A stretch of 64,000 nt of DNA from Lamellibrachia columna (Eukaryota; Annelida; Polychaeta; Sabellida; Siboglinidae): contig OY759269.1 in NCBI GenBank assembly GCA_963662155.1, positions 19,130,864-19,194,863 on the forward strand. Direction: 5' to 3'. Both the position numbers and the translations under genes were made by a program. The notes under the pieces are model-generated. The model was not told the origin of the DNA. It did no database searches and worked only from the letters and a program-made list of their open reading frames with translations. Below, piece after piece: positions 11,216 to 24,100 of the stretch (positions are counted from its first letter, which is position 1; each line of letters opens with the position of its first letter).

Positions 11216-12550
11216 GCGTATATCAGTCTACAAGTGCATATGCACTATGTAGGCGGATATTCTGAGGGATACAAACTGTGACCATATTACTGGTTGTACC
11301 AGTAACAAGCATCGTTTGTATTTTGATTTAGAGATACCGCACTTGCAACGAAGTAGTGTGAACGTAAGCCACTCTATACATATATCTACATTATGAATGT
11401 ATGCACTTGAAAAACGATAACTACAATATAAAGCATGATGTTCCTCAGTCGGATTTACGTATTCTCCATTAGTGTGTCAGTTCGCGAACGCGCAGAAGCC
11501 GTATAGATCCAGTTAGTTGTGGCCGCGACAGCTGAATCGATAACGTTGACCCGCTAATTCAATTATTTCAAACGTGTTGTGTTTGACGTATTTGGCATGT
11601 GTTCATAATGCATAGCTGTCGAAGTAGCTGATCAATCGTAGGCAGTGATTATGAACTTTTATTGTATTGAAAAAGTTATGGTGCACAAACGCTACAAATG
11701 TTATTGAAAGCATCTGCTTTTATTGTCATGATCTATGAAAATGCCGTGAAATAAGCTCCCGTCCCTACTAAGTGGGGCATCATTTAATGCTACCATATGT
11801 TTTTACGTAAGACAACGTCATCTCATGTAGCCTTAATGGGTACTGTTCAGCCTTGTTGTCTTGTTATCCAGATTATGTTCTCAGTGTAATTGTAAATAAT
11901 AAAAAAATGTCTTACGATCATTATTATTAAGACAAATCATATAGGCAGTCCCTTTCAAATTAAATACATTATTGAGCTGATGTTGTGTTATAATGATGGC
12001 ATTCGCATTAACATTGCAATGTGTAAAGTCAGGTTTCAAAACTTCCTCTTCTTAGAATTAGATGTCTACTCCATTAACAATGTCGCTTGCAGCCAACTGT
12101 ACAAATTAATCTGTTCCAACCCATATTGTTGGAAAAGTGGTGCAAATTCGTCGTACTTGCAAAGACGAACCGTGCAATTATTGTCACTTAGCACAAAGGT
12201 TCATTGCGATGACGTCAACAATAGTTCCGTCGTCACCGCACTTGCAATGGCGCAGATGTTTAAACATTTAATCTGCACATCAATGTATGTTATGACAGGA
12301 GTGATATGATAAATGTTCACGCATGCGCGAAGGTTGTGAACGCATATCTTATGTGTAGCCCTCTGTCAGCTAATTTATCTACACATATTTATAAGGAGGT
12401 GCTCCTCGTTTGTGATGTGGCAGAAGGAGTGTTTTAGTGGGGTAAGCGCCTTTCGCGTGACATCCAGAACATGTTCGTGTTACTGAGTCCGGGCCGAATT
12501 AATGTTTCGATCCACAACTAGATGTGCGCAAAGATCAATGGTTGTTTTCG

Positions 12551-12726
12551 ATTGGGTATCATTGTTCTCAATGGGTGTCATTGTTCTCGATGGGTGTCAT
12601 TGTTCTTGTGGTCACCATTGTTCTCGATGGGTGTCATTATTCTTGTGGTTGTTGTTGTTCTCGATCGATGTCATTGTTCTCGATGGGTGGCATTGTTCTC
12701 GATGGATGTCATTGTTCTTGTAGTTG
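12551..12726. repeat. 19-bp imperfect tandem repeat (unit B)
   Basis: Unit B counterpart of the array at 1745-1920, with a few base changes. Confidence 0.8.
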
Positions 12727-12861
12727 CCGGTACTGTACTGTATCTATTGATTATATAAGTTCTTTCAGTGTGAATGTTTAAAAGAAATTTGATAAATATC
12801 TAAGAAGGGCAAGTTACACTTCGATGAGTAATGACGCAGCATAATCGATAAGCCAATGGCT

Positions 12862-14000
12862 TCGTTGTCCACTTGTCACATGACTGTTTTATTGTCCACT
12901 TGTCACCTGGCTGTTTTGTTGTCCACTTGTCACCTGGCTGTTTTGTTGTCCACTTGTTACCTGGCTGTTTTGTTGTCCACTTGTTACCTGGCTCTTTTGT
13001 TGTCCACTTGTTACCTGGCTGTTTTGTTGTCCACTTGTTACCTGGCTGTTTTGTTGTCCACTTGTTACCTGGCTGTTTTGTTGTCCACTTGTCACCTGGC
13101 TGTTTTGTTGTCCACTTGTTACATGGCTGTTTTGTTGTCCACTTGTTACCTGGCTGTTTTGTTGTCCACTTGTCACCTGGCTGTTTTGTTGTCCACTTGT
13201 CACCTGGCTGTTTTGTTGTCCACTTGCCACCTGGCCGTTTTGTTGTCCACTTGTTACCTGGCTGTTTTGTTGTCCACTTGTTACCTGGCTGTTTTGTTGT
13301 CCACTTGTTACATGGCTGTTTTGTTGTCCACTTGTCACCTGGCTGTTTTGTTGTCCACTTGCCACCTGGCTGTTTTGTTGTCCACTTGTTACCTGGCCGT
13401 TTTGTTGTCCAGTTGCCACCTGGCTGTTTTGTTGTCCACTTGTCACCTGGCTGTTTTGTTGTCCAGTTGCCACCTGGCTGTTTTGTTGTCCACTTGTCAC
13501 CTGGCTGTTTTGTTGTCCACTTGTCACCTGGCTGTTTTGTTGTCCACTTGTTACATGGCTGTTTTGTTGTCCACTTGTTACCTGGCTGTTTTGTTGTCCA
13601 CTTGTTACCTGGCTGTTTTGTTGTCCACTTGTTACATGGCTGTTTTGTTGTCCACTTGTCACCTGGCTGTTTTGTTGTCCACTTGCCACCTGGCTGTTTT
13701 GTTGTCCACTTGTCACCTGGCTGTTTTGTTGTCCACTTGCCACCTGGCTGTTTTGTTGTCCACTTGTCACCTGGCTGTTTTGTTGTCCACTTGTTACATG
13801 GCTGTTTTGTTGTCCACTTGTCACCTGGCTGTTTTGTTGTCCACTTGTCACCTGGCTGTTTTGTTGTCCACTTGCCACCTGGCTGTTTTGTTGTCCACTT
13901 GCCACCTGGCCGTTTTGTTGTCCAGTTGCCACCTGGCTGTTTTGTTGTCCACTTGTCACCTGGCTGTTTTGTTGTCCACTTGTCACCTGGCTGTTTTGCT
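12862..14000. repeat. 27-bp minisatellite, about 42 copies (unit B)
   Basis: Same 27-bp unit as 2056-3545 but about 13 copies shorter. It has its own variant class (acatgg in place of acctgg) and lacks the tgcac class of unit A. The long ORFs over it on both strands are repeat artefacts. Confidence 0.97.
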
Positions 14001-14553
14001 TTGGATGACAATCTTGTTAAATCTTCTCTTCCGATAGTGTTTGTGTTTTAGCTTAGAAAGACTAGCTGCTACCATACTGCCTTGCGTGTCGAAATATGGG
14101 TTCAGCCGCAGGGAACCTTGAGTCAAGGAAGACGTTGTAGGCTCAGTATTACGCATGTCGAATGTACTGACTATTATATAGAGCCCAAATTTATTTGTGA
14201 TGTCATACGTCAAAATGTGCCAAACAATGCTGACACGCTAAGGTCAACTTCAACAATTTTGCCTTTTCGATATGAATTGGACATGTGCTGTTGATTGTAC
14301 ACAATCGATTTTAACATCGAAAAGCTGCAACGACGGCGTTGCTATGAAGTCAAAGGCGTTCATTAGCGCCTTTATCCGATAGCAGTTGTCCGTGCTAATT
14401 GATCAGGTATAGCAATCGATAGCAATCGACCGACTCACCGGTCAGTTTTCCCAGTCGATGCCCAGCTGCAAAGGGTGCGCTTCTGAAGAAACACTGTATC
14501 GATCTACAGTGACCGCAGTACTGTATTTTTTACAGTTCGATCACATCCTGATT

Positions 14554-16679
14554 ATGAAACGTCTTCGGAAAATGCATCTGCTAACGTTTCTCTTGATTCT
14601 GGAAGCGGCAATTGCTGATCATACTCACTGCCTACTGGATATGTTGAGGGCGTACACTCCTCCGATAAAGACGTGTTACCCTCACCAGAGACACGAATAC
14701 GAACAGATGACAACAGGAGAGTCACCAGGTCCGTTATGTGTGGCTGTCCTAACTGGCTACCTGGAAGTGGACAACAGATTCCACTTATTGCGCAGACTCC
14801 TGCGCAGTCTCGTCGACGACTTCCGCATACCGCAGTCACACCTACACGTCTTCTGTCAAGGCAAGTGCATGGAGGCGTTGAACGGTAGTTTTCCAGCCAC
14901 CTACCACCATCTCAACAACGCCGTCAACAGATCATCCTATCGCGGCTTCGTCATATCGGAGAACTATCGTCTGCTACTAGCTGAGGTGTTTGGTGGGACG
15001 TTGCGCTACAACTATTGCGCCATACTGGAAGACGACCTCCTATTATCGTCCGACGCGCTAAACTACTTGCGCGCTGGTCGGACACTGATGGCGTCCGATG
15101 GGACGGTGTTTACCGTCTCGCTTTACAACGACAACGCGTACCCGTGGTGCGCCAGTGACCGGGGCTTCTTCCGTCGCGTCGACCACTTCTCCGGTCTTGG
15201 GTTCCTCATGAGCAGAGCCCTCTACCGATCACACGTGCTTCCGGCGTGGACAGACACACGCATTTGGGACAACCTCTTTCAGGTTCGTGCGCCTTGTTTC
15301 AGTTCATTGCATGGTTAGCTAGCGTAGGAATACACCACACGTCATGTGCATTGTACTATATTCACACACGCGTGCGCGCGCGCATACACACACACACACA
15401 TACTCTCTCTCACACACACTCTTCCTCTCTCTCTCATATACACGCACGAAAACACACACACACCCACTGACCCACACCCCCTCCACACACACACACACAC
15501 GCACAGACACACACAAACACACACCTACACTTTTATCAGCTTTCCATTGTTAATGCCCAAGGCATAGGCATTGAAGTGCTGTGTATAACTGTTACCGTGT
15601 GACGGTCTTATAAGAGCTGGTTTGTCAACATAATTATCCAGCCTTTCTTCAAGCAAGGGTTTTTTTACAATCCAAAACCTACTTCGGACAGAACAATGCC
15701 CAAAACCTATCAAAGCCCCGTTTGTACGCCAAAAACTGACAAAATGTGTCAAAAACACCGGCTATACATTTACCTTTGTGCATGCGAGTGTTAATACTCA
15801 TCTGATTGTGGTCATAAATGAAATTATTTGAACCATTATTCATTTCAGCTGATCGTTTCACAGCATAACATGGTGTCCGTTCAACCGGAAGTGAACCGAG
15901 TGCTCCACACGATCAATCTGCACGTGACATCATTACAGGCGCCGTGGCTGTCCTACAACAAATACGAATCGCAGGCTGTGAACACAGAAACCAAAGGCTC
16001 GTTTCCGTACGATCTGGCGTCGCTGCGTAAAGACAATTACGATAAATTCATAGCGGACTACATCAGACACGCGACCTTGATCGAGTACATTGAAGACGCA
16101 GATTTCTTTAATTCATCCGACAAACTCGTGCACAGTTCTGCGGACATCGGCGGACTGATGACGTCACACCACTTGGCAGGCATCGGATTGGGGAACGTCG
16201 TCCGTGGCAGCTATAGCAACACTGTCTTTCTGCGTGTCTACGGCGTCCAGACGCTCGTGGTGGAGCAGGATTCAGTGTTCTTCTCCCTCGTTTCCGCTAA
16301 GCCGTTATGGCGCCTGAACGAATATGTCGTCGACAGCTCCCTCTCGCGGCATCGCCTCGGTCCACTGTACGAGTTGCAGCGTCGTTACGTCATCGCGTTA
16401 TCGGTGCTGGACATGGCCGAGTCATGCGCATCGGTGTGTGGGAGGCGCAGCAGATCCTGCAGTGTGACCGGACTGTGGCTACTCGTCACTGACTGTGCCG
16501 TCCTCCGGACTCTGGTCAAGGAGTGTAGGTCATGCAGTCAAGACACGTTATCTTCGTCACAAATTCGCACACCAGTTGTCGTTGAACATTCGCTCGATTG
16601 CCGCATCGGCAGTAAACATTTTCTGAGCTGTCTCGCGCCGTCATCGCCATCTAATAGGTCGATATGTGCATGTGTCTAA
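14554..16679 (+). CDS. GT13-like glycosyltransferase with MGAT5-like Cys-rich tail, copy B
   Basis: Exons 14554-15282 and 15849-16679, with the same splice sites, phase and 519-residue length as copy A. By hand comparison the two proteins differ at 15 positions, eight in exon 1 and seven in exon 2. None touches the EDD, YNDN, HFSGLGF or WDN motifs or the ten C-terminal cysteines. Copy B reads a glycine (ASDGTVF) where copy A has ASVETVF before the YNDN motif. An in-frame ATG at 14458 would add 32 residues ahead of the hydrophobic segment, but a single-base indel puts it out of frame in copy A, so the ATG at 14554 is preferred. Both copies look functional; their substrate is unknown. Confidence 0.8.
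15363..15525. repeat. CA/CT-rich microsatellite in the copy B intron
   Basis: Expanded and interrupted counterpart of the (CA)n run of copy A. Confidence 0.85.
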
Positions 16680-16932
16680 GCCAATGACAATTTGCCTTAT
16701 ACGGGAGATGTGTGCATATTATGCTTTATGCCATTAACATCTGCTCCCATTCTGATTGTAAAACAATCGCTTGATTATCATTTACCCGTCAGATAGTACC
16801 ATCATCTGTTTATAAATAATGATTACTTTATTCCTTCCAGGTGGCGCACTGGTATTCTCTCTCGACTCAACTGTTAGTTGCTCTAAGTGGTTTTTAAAAG
16901 TTTGAGATTTAGTTGTCATATTTGGTTGTCGT

Positions 16933-17109
16933 ATTTGGCAAATATGCGTGCTAAGCAGACGCTGTAGGTCTATATAGGTGAGAGCTTTTTAAAGAACACA
17001 CTAGCATTAAGGATGAAGGTCATTAAGTCAACATGGGTGTGACCTACTAGTTATTGTGACTAATCTAGTAAATTATACCAAGGTAATGAAAATGTACCAA
17101 ATTAGCTAT
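16933..17109 (-). repeat. Right inverted arm of unit B
   Basis: Inverted partner of 11039-11215, downstream of the second glycosyltransferase gene. Confidence 0.85.
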
Positions 17110-17515
17110 TGTTTGGATTTCAGCAAAAAAAAGATCTCATTGTCATAATAGTGTAATGTAATGGATTCATTAATTAATCGCCAGTGCGTCTTTAAAAGTA
17201 CTACATGTAAGTACATCTAAGTACAGTGGCTGAAAAATTAATGTTTTCGGTCATTAGTGCTAAACGATAGAATGTTTTTTTTTTGGAAACTGGAGAGTCG
17301 GCGAAAATAAGCGACTGATGCGACCGTTTCAGTTACAAAATGAAGAAAACTACCGGCTAGAAAGATTGACAAATATTTTATAAATATGAAGTTTCGAAAC
17401 CTGAACTAAGTCAGGAATGATTTTGGGACTAAATAGTGTTGCTCTGAAAGTGATGACACTTTGTGACGTATAGGACATAATGTGATGTAGAGGACGAGCC
17501 GTGACATATATGTAT

Positions 17516-17716
17516 TAGTGCCCTGCGCGGGCCTAGAATTTTATCCCAAGTCCGGCCCGCAATTAGCAGTTAGAGGCCCGGCCGCTCACACTAGGCCCAG
17601 GCCCGGCCCAAGCCCGATGTGTTTAAATTGTTTTCAGCCCAGGCCCGGCCCGGGCCCGCAGTATGTAGGCCCGGCCCGGGCTGCGGGCCGGGCTTTTGGT
17701 CCAAGCCAGGGCACTA
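17516..17716. mobile_element. Internally deleted hAT element (unit B)
   Basis: Same ends and same flanking 8-bp duplication (atatgtat at 17508-17515 and 17717-17724) as the 1321-bp element in unit A, but only 201 bp long. Most of the left subterminal repeats and the AT-rich interior are gone. Because the insertion site is shared, insertion predates the duplication and the internal loss came later. Confidence 0.85.
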
Positions 17717-19241
17717 ATATGTATACATGCCCGTCTGTACATATGATACACATGCGAGCGCGTGTTTGTGTGCGCGTGCGTGCGTGCGATGCATGTAGTC
17801 TTATCATTCAATCGGCTGTATTATTTATAGTTTTTTTTCAACGATTTAAAAACACAACGTCCTTTACGTCACCATTAGTGTGACGTATAAGACCGTGATG
17901 TAAAGGACCACTTTTGCATTCATGACAAATTATTGTCACCTTTGCAGCCAAGAAGAATTATCTATCAACAAACCATATTCGTGAATAATATGTAGCGTTC
18001 GTAGAAGACATAGAATAAACATACGCAGAATTGCAGAAAATATCGATATTGTGTGGAACAAGTGCACCGTATCTAGTATTAACTTTCAATATGACACATA
18101 AAAGAGAAAGCCTAAGTCTGGGTACTCTGTCTGATGAAATCGAGGAAATTTAGTACAGCTGAGTTACATTGCATATGAAATTCATTTGTAAGTTACACGA
18201 ATGACTATCATCCTTTAAGACATTGAAGAAAATATTGTGGAAATATTCAATTCATGGATATATTGCAATCTAAACATGAGGGACACAAAACTCTGCGTTA
18301 CTCTATGTTCACCCATATCTAAATAAATATCCATGTCTATTAAATTACACATCATTACTATCATGCAGTCTGAGTAAAATTGGTTATGCATGTACTGCCG
18401 TGAAATCGTGATCTCAGTCTAAATGTCGTACGGTCAATCGCCTTATGAATAGCGTTATGAATTTCTGTTCCACACTCGCCAACAGTGGCGCCAATCAGCA
18501 TAACAAGGGGTCATCCGTACCACAGTGTAACATTGCATTGGTGGTCATGCTAACGTTTTGGCTGGTTATAAGAAACCTGGACCATCAACAATTTAGAAAC
18601 ATTTTTACAGTAACTGTCATCATCTCATTGACTTGTTGACCACATTTTGTCAAAACCACGTACCTGCAGCTCTTTTTAAACGCCCCCACGTGCGAAGCCC
18701 GTCAATGAATATGCATGTATTCATGCGCCCACGTGTCCCATAGCAGAACAATTCCCATAAATCCTTCTGCCTGTTAAACTCTCAAAAATGCAAGCAAACC
18801 TGTGAATATGCATGCTCAATTGCACTTATGTCACATCATATGAATTGCTTAATTTCACATACCACACTTTAATACGTAGTACATTCAATAAACATTAAGT
18901 TGCACTGTGGTCTGACCTCTCGAGTGAAATGGTGAGTGGCGCCGCTGGTGGGGAGTTTGTGTCCGTTCTAGTAGCGACACAAATTATCCGACAGAGGTTG
19001 CTGTTTTGTTATAACGGGTGGAGTCATACCGATAACAATAGGTGCTATATTTTTACCGTGTGCCAGAACGTGTGTTTTGTTGTTCGAAGAATTTCGTCAA
19101 ATCGACGAGCAGGTGGGTAATAAGGGGAGGACATTGCTTAGCACAGATGGCACCCATTATTCAACGAACGAATGCGTCGTATGGCATATCACCACCATCG
19201 CCGATACTTTACTGCGAGGTTGTATCAGTCATAAATTATTG

Positions 19242-19634
19242 AATACAGAATAGGCTAGACACGAACAGGCCTACATGTAGTAGCAATGCTGGAGCTCGTT
19301 AGGTGGCGCTAGTAGTGCTGCGATCGGCAAGTCGACCAAAACGTGTACCTACTAGTACCCACAGAGGCCCGTTTATACGGGGTGCCTTTAACGGTCCATA
19401 GCAGCTGACATAGATCACCTATAATAAAAATGTGCATATGCCTGTAAATAACTGTAAAGCTGAATAAACGTACTTTATTTTTTTAGGTAAAAGTATTTTG
19501 TTTTTTAAGGTGAAAATTTCATGATTCTCGCAAATCCAGGATTCACCTTGATTCACGGAAAAAAACAATTGTATGTCTTTCACTGATCACTTAGTAACAC
19601 AAAAATAACTGTGTCTTTAAAGTGCTCTAACATG
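19242..19634. other. 393-bp block present only in unit B
   Basis: In unit A the flanking sequences join directly near 9881. Bases 19273-19308 inside the block are an inverted, slightly diverged copy of 19772-19806, which lies outside it and is shared by both units. The block is therefore one arm plus loop of a foldback structure of about 530 bp. No coding potential seen. Confidence 0.75.
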
Positions 19635-20436
19635 AAAACTAATTAACATACAGCCATACAACTGATACCATGATGTATCTTAATAATAGTCCTTTCCAAT
19701 GATGTATGACACTTTGCAATAACTTAATTATCTCAAAATGGTCCAGCATAGCTACATGTAGCTATGGTCGACACTGCCTAACAAGTTCCGGCATTGCTAC
19801 TACATGACATCTCGACTCTAGTCTCGCTTATCTGACTCTCGCCTTTTCGCTCGCCTTTGACTTCGTAAATTCGCCGAGAAGAGAACCTGGCATTAGTGAC
19901 AGAGGCGTGGTCTCGTAGTTACCCTCTGTCATTACTCCATTTTGTGTATTCATTCCCGTGAAGCGCCAGCAGCTAATCAGCAGATTATCGAGATTCTACA
20001 AAAAAAATTTTTTTGCTTAATTTAACTTTTCAGTCTGACAGGTTAGTTGTATCAATATAACCATATTTTAAAGTTAATTCGAATTGCATCAGGGTGCATA
20101 CATAATTGCATCAGGGTGCATACATAATTGCATCAGGGTGCATACATAATTTCCGTCACAATGAAAAGTACACTTTGTATCCAGGTGATGATGTGTGAGA
20201 CAGACAGTGGCGCCACAGCACGGAGAGCTTGAATAATAATTCACTCCTTGTTGGCATTGGGCTGCGCAGCCATGTTTTTCTGTTTCCCAAACCTACCTAA
20301 ATTGCCTTTCTATTTGTCATGAAGAGGGGCATGCACCTCTCTGAAACAAATTGTGCAGAGGCAGAGTGAAGGTGGTTCTCTGGGTGTTGTTACTCAAGCT
20401 GGTTTTCACGTAAATACTGGGTTAGTGTTCATGATT

Positions 20437-20919
20437 AAATAATCTGACAATGTCTATATAAATCCCAGTGACGCATGCTCAGTCCTGCCACTTGCAAGTT
20501 GCAACATTGACTAGAGTAATATCAACTACATGTACGCCCTATATTAGTAGGTTTGTTGAAATCATATATCACGAATAACTAGGACTACTGCATTTCCAAT
20601 ATTGCTAATATCATGAATAACTATGACTACCGCATTTCCAATATTGCTATAAACCAGACAATTTAACTATAGCTAATTTGGTACATTTTCATTACCTTGG
20701 TATTATTTGCTAGATTAGTCACAATAACTAGTAGTTCACACCCATGTTGACTTAATTACCTTCATCTTTAGTGCTAGTGTGTTCTTTAAAAAGCTCTCAC
20801 CTATATAGACCTACAGCGTCTGCTTAGCATGCATATTTGTCAAATGCGTATATCAGTGTACAAGTGCATATGCAGGCGGATATTCTGAGGGGTACAAACT
20901 GTGACCATATTACTGGTTG
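20437..20919. repeat. Tandem segmental duplication, truncated third unit
   Basis: The sequence follows the start of units A and B, including the left inverted arm, then diverges abruptly after the shared motif tactggttg at 20911-20919. The junction lies about 190 bp upstream of the TYW1 start codon, so the array ends at the TYW1 promoter region. This copy has more substitutions from A and B than they have from each other in this stretch. Confidence 0.9.
20669..20845 (+). repeat. Left-type inverted arm in the truncated third unit
   Basis: A third copy of the left arm, with no downstream partner because the unit is cut at 20919. Confidence 0.8.
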
Positions 20920-21107
20920 CACCCCAACTCAGAGTGTCTGAGACAGTCTGACCAAACAGAATCAAATGCCTTTGATTGGTGAATACCATGGAGATGCTTG
21001 CAGAGCTGCCCAGTGGGAATAATAGCTTAAATATATCGGTTGTATGTTTTTGTTCTAATCAACTATATCACAGGGCCTTCGTCATTCACTGTTATTTCCT
21101 TGTAGGG
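20920..21107 (+). promoter_or_regulatory. TYW1 5' flank at the duplication border
   Basis: Unique sequence between the end of the truncated third unit and the TYW1 ATG. A pyrimidine-rich tract ending ttccttgtag directly before the ATG looks like a 3' splice site, so a 5' untranslated exon probably lies upstream, possibly inside the duplicated sequence. An inverted CCAAT (attgg) is near 20976. No promoter can be proven. Confidence 0.3.
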
Positions 21108-24100
21108 ATGACGAACTTCATGTCACCATACATCAACATCTCCAGCCTCGTTCTGGGTGTCGCTGGTGTAGCCCTCTGCTGGCTGTTGTTGCAGAATCGT
21201 AAGAAGGTGCAGATTAGTATTAAGGTACAGTGTTGGCAGAACTAGTTTTACAATTCAACTTCTACAGTTGTCATTCGTAATTCTAAAATATGGATTATAA
21301 AATTTTGTCATATATGTCAATTTACTTTTAAAGTGGTAACCTCAGATTGAAATAATAATAAATATTGGCAGGTGCTAATCCACCCTCTCAGCAAACATTA
21401 GTTGTGGACTTGTGAACACTGCCAGCCACAACATGCCTAACAGTGTTCATTGATTCATATATCATGTTTAATGGTTATATTCCTTTTCTCTTGTTATGTT
21501 GTGCTATGAAATGTATTTTGGAAACTATTTTCAATTTAAATACATTTGAACCCATATATGAATGCATACATTGAACATTTGAATGCAAATCGCACCTTTG
21601 AATGGAATGCAACCGCTAGTTTGGTCCCAAACATAACATTTCGGTTTTTCAAATGCCGAATCAGATGCATTTCAAATGCAGACGTAATTGTTGCAACTTG
21701 GAATATTTATTATTGTTACATTCTGCACCTGATATACTGTTTTATATTATTGCTTAATAAGCCTACATAGTTACTATGATATCATACAAGATGTACTCGT
21801 ACTCGGGAAAATGTACTCATACTTATATTTGCACTCAGCTTTGAGCAATGTACTCGTACTCGGCCATCACCAATGTACTCGTACTCGTACTTTACTCATA
21901 AAAATGTACTCGGGCCCCATTTCTGGTTGACATTTTTGTCTACAAATTTGAGGGTTGTATGTATGTTGGACATGTTCAATTTACAATGTATGAAAAAATA
22001 CTATGATTTAAAAAATAATTACATTTGTTAGTTACAGTATTTTTATAATATTTGTTACAATTCAAACCTTTAGTTTAGGCAATTTTAAAAAACCGTTGTT
22101 CTGTCTGTAGAAAGCAGCTATTGGCCTGGACAGACAAAAGTTTCAGAAGCGCCACAGACAAGGGAAATATGACAATTCAGCAAAGGAAATTGATGGAGTA
22201 AAAATATTCTATGCAACACAGACTGGCACAGCCAAGGTGAGAGGTACCAAAGTGGTTATCTGACAGTAAAGCTGCAAACACACATGTCCGCTTACGTCAT
22301 CTGCACCCATCGTTTTGACACAGATCAACTACACGTGTCCACTTCAGTGCAATCAGTCTGAGAGCGATTTGTTCGGAAGTGGATGACAGGTGTGATGGGT
22401 CAAACGACGGAGAAGATGGAAGTGGACTTGTGTGTTCACTGCTTAAATCTTCAATATTACAGAACAATGAACAAAACATTGCTTCTCAGATTTCACGAAC
22501 AGCAAATACGTCGATTGTGTTATTGTTAATTTTTATATTTAACATTCATGAAAATGTATGAATTCTGCAAGTTCGGCTACGCTGTGGTAGCACTTGGCAG
22601 CTCGGCCTACCAACCAGATGCTTTCTGTAAGGTCAGTCTTGGCTTTTTGTCTGAGTCTGCAAACCAGAAGGATGAGAATATAATTTGCAGAAAAAACAGC
22701 TGGAGATGGTGTAATAGTGTGATTAGAAATTTAGGCTGGATTTTTTTCTTGGTATATGGACATATGCTAAAAATAGGGGAAGTTGCTGGTTTGACTATTG
22801 TAAAAATTTTCTAAATACACCATGTAGTTACGGCATTGCTACGTGTACATACTAATAGTAGCAATTTTGTTACGGCAATCAATCCCAAGTTGGGACCAGA
22901 GATTTTGGAAATAGGACTGTAGATTTTTCATGTTAGTAATATTTTCATATACTGGTTGGAGAACAAGGGACCATAGCATTCAAGCAAGGGACCATAGCGC
23001 TCAAGCAAGGGACCATAGGTGAAAGCTTAAAAAAATTACTGGTAGTGGTATTTTAAACAGCCCCTGAACTAGCTGGTTTTAATATGGACTGCTGACATCG
23101 AGATTGATGTAGGCCAATAGTGATGCAACGCATTGATTCATTTGATGGATACATCTTTAAGGATTTCATATGCACCTTTTACTCACTATGGTTACTTCTT
23201 TTTTATTACATTATATGTAATAATGCGAATCACTATTAAGAAATGTTGTTACTTAGAGGTTACACTTGCTGTTTCCATATTCACTACACGCAGGTTGTGA
23301 CATGAGTTGCCACCTGTAAAGAAAACATTTGTTTAATCTAAAACAAGACCTCGTTGAAAGCTTCAGCCATCCACAGGGTTGTAGTGTGTTTCTTAGGCTG
23401 GTCGCAGTGTGGATTGCTGGCTGGAAGACCTCGGAGCTAGACGGATCATGAAAGTTGGCATTTTGGATGACTGCAGCTCTGCCAGCACACACGGTGGTTT
23501 GTACTAAACACAGCTCTGCCAGCACACACGGTGGTTTGTACTAAACACTGCTGTTTAGCCGCTGTTTCCATGTACAGCTGAACCTTGCTTTACAGTCACC
23601 TCGGTAACACAGCCACCTTGCCATTATGGTCAACCTGGGACAATCCCAAATTATTTCCATGAGAGTAAAGTATAGGACATTAGTCCCGCTAATACGGTCG
23701 TCTTGCTATTCAGGTAAATTTGGTCCAGTCCTGAGGATGACCTTCATAGTACAGTACAGTACAGTCACACCTCATTTATGTTCACATTTTGGTTACCAAG
23801 GGTTTTGGTTGTATGAACAAAGTGTGTGGATTGATGAAACATCCTATTACTAACCAACAGTAATAAACTTGTACTAAATCATGTAATTTTCTATTGCATT
23901 ATTATTTTATTCACCTCCAGTAACTGAGAGGACAAAGAACAAACAATGTAGCTGTGATGTAAAAGTAATCACAGAGACTTTTCATTGTCTGATGTAGTCA
24001 GTCTGACATTTCAAGTTTTGAATGATCTAAAACAAACTGGTTAAGTGAATCATAAGAAAGTGTTACTGGCCAGTTGTGGTTCCTGAAAAGTTGAAAACGA

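Larger units (their letters stand above)
10807..20436. repeat. Tandem segmental duplication, unit B
   Basis: Second head-to-tail copy, about 1.2 kb shorter than unit A. The difference comes mainly from an internally deleted hAT element (201 bp against 1321 bp), a smaller 27-bp array, a shorter (GTGC)n run and a gap of about 150 bp near the right end (unit A sequence after about 10640 is missing after 20402). These are partly offset by a 393-bp block at 19242-19634 that unit A lacks. The glycosyltransferase gene is intact here too. Confidence 0.95.

Noticed and set aside
23570..23840. Possible Tigger/pogo-like DNA-element relic
   Set aside because: The cagtcacacctc-type ends resemble such elements, but I find no clear inverted ends or target duplication.
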